Assembly (NCBI GenBank): GCA_021234155.1
Contig: JAJEKV010000054.1
Span: 9,196,655 to 9,260,654 of the forward strand
Reading direction: 5' to 3'
Length of the DNA stretch: 64,000 nt
Source of the DNA: Isoetes taiwanensis
Lineage: Eukaryota > Streptophyta > Lycopodiopsida > Isoetales > Isoetaceae
Shown: positions 56,863 through 64,000 of the stretch, piece after piece
Numbering within the stretch: the first letter of the stretch is position 1
Layout of the letters: the number at the start of each line of letters is the position of its first letter
Notes under the pieces: model-generated
Databases searched by the model: none
Seen by the model: the letters and a program-made list of their open reading frames with translations, nothing else
What the model was told of the DNA's origin: nothing
Position numbers and translations under genes: made by a program

Positions 56863-57016
56863 TAAGAGAAATGATAGATCGGGGATTAATCCAGCTAGAA
56901 TTTGTAAGTACAGGCTTGCAACGCATAGACATATTCATTAAAGCTTTAGTGGAGAAGAAATTTGTTCAGCTGAGGAAATTGATTGGTTGCACAGGTTATA
57001 TTACATGAAAGGAGGA

Positions 57017-57432
57017 TGTTAAATATTAATGTCATATGCAATATTCAATGGTTCACTGGTTAATATGCTTATAGAAAGAGATGATTTGGCTAAGGGATCG
57101 AATGGCTGAATGACAAACAACCAAGAAAAAAATAGCAAGTATTGGATACTTCAAATGGTACGTCTTGGAGATGCATTGGGAACCGATCAACAAAAGGAAG
57201 CCATGAAGTAAGAAAGAAGGTCAGATTTGTAGAAGATCATGCCGCGAAGCAAGAAGGAAGTCGGATTTGCATAAACTGGCAGTGTGCTTGGGCTATTGAA
57301 GACTAGGGAAGTGAATAAATGAATTTGCAATTGTGTAGAATGCACAATGGTCAGATCAATGTATTTGAACAGTGATTTTGAGTCATAGTTCCAATTCTTC
57401 TAAAGCATTTATTTATTCTAGCATTTGTCTAC
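57017..57432 (+). repeat. 3' LTR of the plus-strand Copia relic
   Basis: ~416 bp starting TGTTAAATATTAATG just after a purine tract and ending ATTTGTCTAC(G). It is a reverse-complement match, ~90% by eye, to 58884-59284. Confidence 0.88.
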
Positions 57433-58870
57433 GGGAATGGGCTTAAGCTTTAACATTTGTAACTCCATTTGCTAGAGATCAAATCTTGACTATTGCTAAC
57501 CAAACACAGTATTGGCAGACCACTTTTTAGATTGCTACTACATAATATTATTAATTTTGTGTTTTGCCTTATTGCCATAGGTCCTTGATGTTTCGGATTT
57601 GATTGCTCTGCAACAGGTCATGAAGACGAGATAGAAGGCTGCCTATCTTTTAAGTATAGGAATATTTTTAGGATTGAGTAAGCTTATTTATATTAATAAG
57701 AGCAATTTATTGAACCTAGATGTCTATATATGGTATAGTTTGAATAAAGGTATTAAATTATCGGCGAAGATAACAGAATTTAATAGTAGCAAGCACTATA
57801 TTTGACATACAACAGAGGGTTATATATACAATCTTATTGTGTGCAGTTTTAATGTATAAGCTAATGCATAAGTTGTCAATAGAAAACCTCTTTAATAATG
57901 TCTTGGAGAAAAGGGGAGCGCATAAGAATTTCTTTAGTAAGCCTGAATGAGGGTAATCCCTTTGTTGCGACGTGGATAGCAAAAAATCCCCTTCCTAGCA
58001 ATACAACATGGAAATTGGGTCCCATTTTTTGTCGGAAGAGGAATTTTGTGCTGCCACATGGCATATCCCTACAATCCAGAATGTAAATTGGGAAGCCAAT
58101 TTCGTGCAGAGCAAAAGTTATAGGTTACAACCGGTTAGAGCATTACCACTGGTTAGAGCACTACCACTGTGGGATTTGAACCGACAAATACGAGAAAGTA
58201 TTGTGGTAAAAATCTGGCTATGGCATCATCAAAATGAAGTCCCAAACTTCTTGGGAGCAAATGAAAACTTTAAGAATAAAAAGCAACCAACAAATGAATG
58301 TTGGCTTCCAGGCAAAAAATCTGCTAAAAAGCAGTGGGATTAAGAACAAAATACCTACATATAATAGAATAAGTATCGACAAGTTTTGTTGCCATTGCTG
58401 GAGCTTCTAAGGTCTATGCAGATGACAAAACAGAGAAGTAGAAACCTCGAGCATGAAGCTCCTTTTTATCTGTGCTTCTGATCAAGGGCATGAATGGTTG
58501 CATGGCTCCTACTCTCGCATGCCCATTACATGGCCACAACCCTCTATTATAACTATAAAGCTGAGAGACTAAGCTGGCTTCGTTCGACCGTGGAATGACA
58601 AAAGTGTCGAATGAAGAACAAAAGATTTACAGATCTGAAACAAAAGCACAAAAAAACTGCAGCGAAAACACTGGGTTAAGCAAGAAATGAAATAAATTAA
58701 AAGAAATGAAGGGAATCTGGCAGCTACATATCTAGAAAGAAAGCAGAAGTGAAGAAGCTCGAAAGAACCTAGAGAGAAGCGGTTTATCTTTCCATACCTG
58801 GAAACCAGGTTCTCCTTCATATTGTGTTCAACAAGGATGCTCCAAATCGTGTTGCCATGTTAAGCGTATA
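57433..58870. other. unassigned; part may be the leader of a minus-strand Copia copy
   Basis: Sequence just below 58870 should be the 5' leader of the element whose LTR and primer site lie at 58871-59284, but no gag or pol follows. A motif at ~58136-58190 (two copies of GGTTAGAGCA with a nearby GGATTTGAACC) is tRNA-like but in the wrong order for a tRNA gene. Confidence 0.4.
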
Positions 58871-58882
58871 GCTCTGATACCA
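58871..58882 (-). promoter_or_regulatory. primer-binding site, tRNA-iMet type
   Basis: The minus strand reads TGGTATCAGAGC one base after the LTR end. This marks 58884-59284 as a 5' LTR in minus orientation. Confidence 0.85.
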
Positions 58883-58883
58883 G

Positions 58884-59284
58884 TGTAGACAAATGCTAGA
58901 ATAAATAGATGCACTAGAAGAATTAGAACTATGATTCAAAATCTGTTCAAATATATTGATCTGACCATTGTGCATTCTACACAATTGCAAATTCATTTAT
59001 TCACTTGCCTAGTCTTCGATAGCCCAAGCACAATGCTAGTTTCCTTCTTGCTTCACGGCATGATCTTATACAAATCCGACCTTCCTTCTTGCTTTATGGC
59101 TTCCTTCTGCTGATCAGTTCCCAATGCATCTCCAAGACGTACCCATTTGAAGTATCCAATACTTGCTATTTTTTCCTTAGTTGTTTGTCATTCAGGCATT
59201 CGACCCCTTAGCCAAATCATCTCTTTCTATAAGCATATTAACCAGTGAACCATTGAATATTGCATACGACAGTAATATTTAACA
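58884..59284 (-). repeat. 5' LTR of a minus-strand Copia copy (same family as 57017-57432)
   Basis: 401 bp with minus-strand termini TGTTAAATATTAC and TTTGTCTACA. It matches the plus-strand relic's LTR closely in inverted orientation. The internal region that follows lacks recognisable gag-pol, so the element is truncated or deleted. Confidence 0.88.
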
Positions 59285-59680
59285 ACAAAAACTATTTAGT
59301 ACTTCAGTATGGAAACTTCAGGTTTATGTAGGTCTGAGTTACAGTATAAGAAATGATGAAATGAAGTTCTCACATGTAATGCTTTAGGGAACCCCGTGGA
59401 AAGTGAGTTCATATTGCCTAATATGCTGAAAATGACATCTTAACATGAATATAACATATCTAAGTACTGCTATGAAAATATGGACATTATGACATTTCAC
59501 TTCCTGGATGGCACATTTTGAAAACTTCTCCTGGATGTACATCTTGAATCTCCACAGCATGACACAGGAAGACGTTTCTGTGACATCCAACTGGTAATAA
59601 AAGGCATACTTATCTGACCTATCTTGCTTTTTTAAGCAATTTGCTCCTTGCGCAACTGATAAGCCTGCAATTAACAAGTT

Positions 59681-59790
59681 AGAATAGAATAGAATAGAAT
59701 AGAATAGAATAGAATAGAATAGAATAGAATAGAATAGAATAGAATAGAACAGAATAGAACAGAATAGAATAGAATAGAATAGAGTAGAGA
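59681..59790 (+). repeat. (AGAAT)n microsatellite
   Basis: About 20 pentamer units with a few AGAAC variants. No gene overlaps it; open frames across it are artefacts. Confidence 0.95.
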
Positions 59791-61363
59791 ATCTAATTTA
59801 TTGCAACTTTTTTCAAATTTTATTATTGTATATTTAAGACAATGCAATCTCCTGACAGTTTGAATGTTTGAATCTTCATGCAACTGTTTTATAAAATATT
59901 CCATGACAATGTAACTTTGAGCTTTTGTTTGCATTGAATGGGAAACAATGGGTAGAAAATTGAGCTGCTTACCTAGAGAGATAGATGGTATGTAATTGCT
60001 CAAAGAAATGTTGCAATGGGATGCTTTTTATATTGATAAGCAAAAGAGAATGAGTCACACTTGCATGCAAACAAAATTTATGCATGTTAAATAGAAACAA
60101 AGAAATGAAGGCAGCTATCATTCATTCAAAATATGGAGAGAAGTTCGCTTTTTCAGAAAAAACAATTGCACATGCAAATAGCTCAAATGGGTATCTCGTT
60201 GATGTCAATGGCTGGATGCCACAAATCCGAGCTGGATTAGAATGTTGTAGTGCAACCTCATCCTTTCTACCTAGGAGACTTTCGATTAACTTTTAAACAA
60301 CATACTTTCGATTAACTTTTAAACAACAGAAATTCTTGATTTATTTGCGTCACACTTAGTTTATAAAAGAAACATTATATGGACACAAATTCTTGATTCT
60401 ATTTGCGTCACACTACATTATATGGAACCCATAGGTATGATGTTGACATTGGATAAGCAGATGCTATTTAACAATTTAGAAACATATTGGGAGCTTTACG
60501 TCGTGTCTCTGCTTGTTATCCTTAATAATTGGTATTAAGGCCTAACTCCATTTCAACTTGTGTTGCACTACTTTGTCGTATCTCTTGTTGCAAGAAACTT
60601 TTTCTTTGAAGACGACAAAGAAATTATTTGGCATATAGTTGTGTTGTAAGCAATGCCCTATTGGATTTTGCAACGATCGAAATGCCAGTTGTTGGAGGAA
60701 GCTAATATAAATTTTATCAATGGTTGCAAAGAAACTAGTCCTAACAACCCATTTTGAGCGATGAGTTGAATTGAAAATTCAACTAATATTGTTTCTATCA
60801 TGCAAACAAATAATTCTAGTCTGCAAACTATTATTGTAGCACCAAAACGCCAATTGGAGCAAAGTATCTGAGCACGACAGAGATGGGACCCTAAAAAGTA
60901 ATGAGAAAAGAGGGATGGCTTTCGAAGATGCCTTTCTTATGTGGTGGGCAGCCCAGTTGAATATTCATCCTCTGCTGTACAATGCATTTAAGAAGCCACA
61001 TGCTTTAGCACTTGATTAGGCTTTTGTATAGTCCAGAAATTGCATGTGCTAAGCGGTTTTGTTTAGATTTGTTTAGCATGACACAGATCAACAGGTGCTG
61101 CAAAACGTCGTCCAGCCCCTTTTCTGCGATGACCTGTGCAAAAATTTACAGTCTAGAAATTCATATTATTTTGTTGCCATTCTGTTGCTCTGTTTTGCCT
61201 ACTTCCATGCCTCTCTTTCGGCCTTTTTTGGGGGTTTGTCTTTTGTGCCCTATGTTCCGGCTATGGCAACCCCATGTTAGCTGGCAGAATTTTCCAGACT
61301 GATTATAGCCTTGCTTCTCAAGGCTAGATCTAGAAAGGAGTACAGTGGTCGAAAGCTTCAAAA
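59791..61363. other. intergenic; upstream region of the XTH gene
   Basis: AT-rich sequence with small direct duplications (CTTTCGATTAACTTTTAAAC at ~60280 and ~60306). The final few hundred bases should hold the XTH promoter and 5' UTR; I see no decisive TATA box. Confidence 0.45.
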
Positions 61364-62655
61364 ATGGTAGAAGCTGACACTAAATTTGGCATGGCTTCTT
61401 TGAAACAGCGCCTATCTGGTGCATCTGGATCTCTGAATGCTGTGTCATTTACCAAGAAATTGGTTGTTGCAGCTGTGATCGTTGTTTCTTTGCTTGCCCT
61501 AGTAATTGGGCTTTCTGTTGGCCTCACCAGAAAGGTTTCTTCGCGAAGAAAGGAGGAAAATGGCAGATTTGATCATAATTATGCCATTACATGGGCCCCT
61601 GATCATGTTAAACTCCTTGATGATGGCCATGTGGTACAATTAGCACTAGACCAAACATCAGGTACGATGATAGGAAACTTATCTAGATACTCTGTTAAGT
61701 GATTTCCAAGTTCAAATTCAAATGCACATTTGCAGGGTAATATGCTTATATAGATACTCAGGTGATATACAAGTTGAAATTGAAATTCTTGGAAATGCAC
61801 ATCTGCAGGGTCAGGTTTTGGATCTAAGAATAAGTATTTGTATGGCAACTTGGGGATGCAACTTAAACTTGTATCCAACAACTCAGCTGGAACAGTTACT
61901 GCGTTTTATGTAAGTATGCATTCTATGAAGAGAGCAGAATCTTGCCAAAATTTCTAAAACAGAAAGGACATGCTTGCAATGCAGATGTCTTCTTTAACAG
62001 ATGATAGAAGTGAATTTGATTATGAATTCCTAGGCAATGTATCAGGCCAGCCTTACATACTTCAAACCAATATATATGTAAATGGGGTAGGGAACCGTGA
62101 AGAACGTATATTTCTATGGTTTGATCCTACAGCAGATTTCCACACATACACTGTTCGTTGGAACGAACATCAGTTAACGTAAGTTTCATCTTAATAGCAA
62201 GCAAGCAGACATACTGATGAGCTTTGCCTCTAACTTAAGTTGATGATTCACATTTGTTGTGCAGATTTCTTGTTGATGATATACCAATTCGAGTTTACAG
62301 AAACAACAGTGGTTTAGGTATTCCATATCCCTATGAGCAGCCAGTGGGGATTTATTCAAGCATATGGAATGGCGATCAATGGGCCACCCGCGGCGGACTT
62401 GACAAAGTTAACTGGACATATGCTCCCTTCATAGCTTCTTACAGGAATTTTGAAATTAGTGGCTGCCAGTGGACAGGTTTCTTAGAAAACTGTCTATCTC
62501 ACAAGGGCTGGTGGAATGATGGAAAATATCACTATCTAGATCAGCAACAAATGGAAAAGTTGAACTGGGTGAAGCAGAATTACATGATCTATAATTATTG
62601 CACCGACACGAAAAGATTTTCACCCTTGCCCTCAGAATGTGGTGCTAACCCATGA
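61364..62655 (+). CDS. XTH: xyloglucan endotransglucosylase/hydrolase, four exons, 327 aa, N-terminal membrane segment
   Basis: XTHs (GH16) cut and rejoin xyloglucan chains in the plant cell wall. Exons 61364-61661, 61809-61909, 61985-62178 and 62265-62655 join with GT-AG introns in consistent phase (984 nt). Family motifs in order: [26 protein letters not shown] with [20 protein letters not shown] in exon 2, the active site [10 protein letters not shown] (residues 141-150) with catalytic Glu143, Asp145 and Glu147, the N-glycosylation site Asn151-Val-Ser, [45 protein letters not shown], and the XET C-terminal domain with [17 protein letters not shown]. Most XTHs start with a short signal peptide; here ~32 residues precede a hydrophobic stretch (residues 33-54) flanked by Lys/Arg, so it may be a type II signal anchor. 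The first Met is used; Met10 is an alternative. Usual active-site Asp is Ser142 and Ile is Phe144. Confidence 0.93.
61700..61812 (+). repeat. partial duplication of the XTH intron 1 acceptor
   Basis: Two similar ~70-bp segments precede exon 2: both contain AAGTT(C/G)AAATT and end AAATGCACATYTGCAGGGT, at ~61736 and ~61810. The downstream AG is the one that keeps the reading frame; the upstream AG would add 71 bases and shift the frame. Confidence 0.7.
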
Positions 62656-62909
62656 TAGAACTTCAACTTGACAAACATAACTTCCAGAGTGTAGTATGTA
62701 ATTAATAGTTACGAGGCTTAGATATCAGCAGCAATTGATTGGCAAATGAAACAAGAGTGATTTTTTGAACCCAGTGCCACCAGTTTTCTGGAGAATAAAT
62801 TGACAGCTTAAAGCTTGATGTAATGCTCAATGTATAAGCATTATAGACTAGTCCACAATACCTCAAAAATGTTTCATCGCGAACATTACAGAGCCCGTTG
62901 AAGTATAGT

Positions 62910-63043
62910 ACTTCAACTGTCTACTCTGGATATATTTGCTGCTAAAATGTATTCAAACAATTCTTTAGGCCATGGGACTTCAACTGTCTACTCTGGATAT
63001 ATTTGCTGCTAAAATGTATTCAAACAATTCTTTAGGCCACCCA
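62910..63043 (+). repeat. 67-bp tandem duplication
   Basis: ACTTCAACTGTCTACTCTGG begins at 62910 and again at 62977; the copies are essentially identical through AATTCTTTAGGCCA. A recent event in or just after the XTH 3' UTR. Confidence 0.95.
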
Positions 63044-63228
63044 TGGATGTGAAAAATACAAGAAAATATAAAGGCACAAATGGCACACAAATGGTTTAAT
63101 TATGCTCTTTAGAATGGTAACTATACCATAGGCAACTAGATTGAGCGTTTCCTTATTAAAATTCCATTCATTAGGGGAGCGTGGCCACCTATTGTGCGCC
63201 TCCCATCGGCACACGTGGAAAACCCATT

Positions 63229-63326
63229 ACGGGTGGAAAACCCATTATGGATTTTTTAGGGCTCCGATTAATAAGGTACGGGTGGAAAATCCATTATGGG
63301 TTTTTTAGGGCTCCGATTAATAAGGT
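63229..63326 (+). repeat. 49-bp tandem duplication
   Basis: ACGGGTGGAAAAYCCATTAT with TTTTTTAGGGCTCCGATTAA following begins at 63229 and at 63278, with two substitutions between copies. Confidence 0.95.
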
Positions 63327-63852
63327 TGCGCACAGGAAGGTGGAGGCTTTTATCACAACCAATCGCCATAGCTTGCTCGGCGTTAGGTATGTCTTCTGGA
63401 GCCATCCGTTAGCTCAAATCAAGCACATAATGCTGCTTCAAAGTCACAGCTTCTATACGAGAGGCCATATCCGGCATCACATGCAGAGGATTCGTAGACA
63501 ATTACTTCACTTCTAGCTGCACGGTCACATTCATAGGAGCTGCTTCATCGGGGCACTTTTTATTGCAGTAGACCATACCATAGTTGCTGCCATGCTAACT
63601 CCAGCTGACACAGTTTTTTCTGCAAGCCTCTCACATAGATCAGTGGCAGCATTCTTAAAGGCAATACTTCATTTCGTTTTTTCTTGCTGGTAATAATTCT
63701 TGCAACTTTATTTCATACTGTAGGTATTAATTCTTTGTAGCTTTGTCTGATGCTCTATTTTGTGTCCATGTTTTGTGTCCATGTTGAAAGTCTTTAAACC
63801 CATTTCTTGGTATTAAGTCATCTTTAATCCATTTGACAATGTTGATATGCTC

Positions 63853-64000
63853 TTGCAGCTTGTTCCTAGGCAAGATTCACCAGACCAAGACTTATTGCTT
63901 CCTGACCGTATGCCAACATAAAAGGAGTAGCTTTCGTGGTGACCTTATGTGCTATTCTATAAGCCCCATATAATAACCTCTTATCCTAGTCAGTGTGGTT
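63853..64000 (-). pseudogene. Ty3/gypsy integrase fragment running off the right edge
   Basis: The minus strand encodes LLYGAYRIAHKVTTKATPFM followed by LAYGQEAI, the conserved integrase stretch near AYRTxxKxxTxxTPFxLVYGxEA. A frame change or stop follows (LVNLA, stop). The rest of the element should lie beyond 64000. Confidence 0.8.

Larger units (their letters stand above)
56040..57000 (+). pseudogene. Copia RT and RNase H fragments, broken
   Basis: Plus-strand pieces: VGNKWIHKIKQGTDGKSPKY, GVDHDETFSTIVKLM and HHMDVSTAFINAELDEEIYM of RT; then, past the SINE, LLAELGIRKTNP, SDSSSCIAMAKNFIMHERTK and HIEIEMHFVR of RNase H; and past the microsatellite, EMIDRGLIQLEFVSTGLQRI and LVEKKFVQLRKLIGC. 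The YVDD region is lost. Stops are frequent. The middle of RT to RNase H (several hundred bases) is deleted. Confidence 0.85.
56020..57432 (+). mobile_element. Copia relic, plus strand (RT to 3' LTR)
   Basis: Decayed Copia pol fragment followed by the purine tract AAAGGAGGA (57008-57016) and an LTR. A SINE has inserted between the RT and RNase H parts, and a GATA microsatellite lies in the RNase H end. It belongs to the same family as the LTR at 58884-59284. Confidence 0.85.
62656..63852. other. downstream of XTH; no gene recognised
   Basis: The first ~200 bp are likely XTH 3' UTR. Two tandem duplications are given separately. A 111-codon plus-strand frame at 63181-63516 spans one of them and shows no domain. 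Confidence 0.45.

Noticed and set aside
56618-56938. 106-codon minus-strand ORF with repeated Ile-Tyr-Leu-Ser
   Set aside because: It is the translation of the (GATA)n microsatellite over a Copia relic.
58130-58195. Possible tRNA gene or SINE head (GGTTAGAGCA twice, GGATTTGAACC)
   Set aside because: A-box-like and B-box-like motifs are in the wrong relative order and strand, and no cloverleaf can be drawn.
59671-60003. 110-codon minus-strand ORF ending in repeated Ile-Leu-Phe-Tyr-Ser
   Set aside because: It is the translation of the (AGAAT)n microsatellite.

Overview
This window reads as a gene-poor, retrotransposon-dominated interval of a large land-plant nuclear genome. The evidence is spliced genes with GT-AG introns, a xyloglucan endotransglucosylase/hydrolase (XTH) gene, a plant-type coiled-coil gene, Ty3 and Copia LTR elements with plant-type primer sites, plant L1-like LINEs, a tRNA-derived SINE and satellite arrays. 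A fern or other seed-free vascular plant would fit, but the species is an inference I cannot prove. There is no bacterial operon, CRISPR array, rRNA or intact tRNA gene.

Only two host genes can be modelled with confidence. The first is a six-exon minus-strand gene (9747 to 7611) for a 307-residue coiled-coil protein; all exon phases agree. The second is a four-exon plus-strand XTH gene (61364 to 62655) for a 327-residue enzyme with an unusual N-terminal membrane segment. Most of the rest is mobile DNA at different stages of decay.

Layout: 0.8-2.9 kb, minus-strand LINE relics; 3.9-6.3 kb, a short Copia-type LTR with tRNA-Met primer site followed by a 440-codon gag-like ORF; 7.6-9.7 kb, the coiled-coil gene; 13.4-15.4 kb, an old Ty3 relic and unassigned coding-like sequence; 16.3-38.8 kb, one very large (22.5 kb) minus-strand Ty3 element bounded by ~570-bp LTRs. 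Besides gag and pol, this element carries an extra ORF near its 3' LTR and about 8 kb of satellite and tandem repeats arranged partly as inverted arms. At 40.1-44.1 kb lies a minus-strand LINE interrupted by a retroposed mRNA-like copy with a perfect 17-bp target duplication. At 44.6-47.0 kb is a CACTA-like DNA element. At 47.5-49.3 kb is an array of ~68-bp hairpins. At 50.2-54.6 kb is a 5'-truncated minus-strand Copia element split by a 1.04-kb hAT-like element with an 8-bp target duplication. At 56.0-59.3 kb are pieces of another Copia family in both orientations, with a SINE and a GATA microsatellite. At 61.4-62.7 kb is the XTH gene. The window ends inside another minus-strand Ty3 integrase.

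The parts do not form a pathway. The biology here is layered transposition: LINE machinery has moved a cellular-looking transcript, DNA transposons sit inside or beside retroelements, and the giant Ty3 element has acquired or generated large satellite arrays between pol and its 3' LTR. All calls are by eye from the sequence; no alignment or database search was run.
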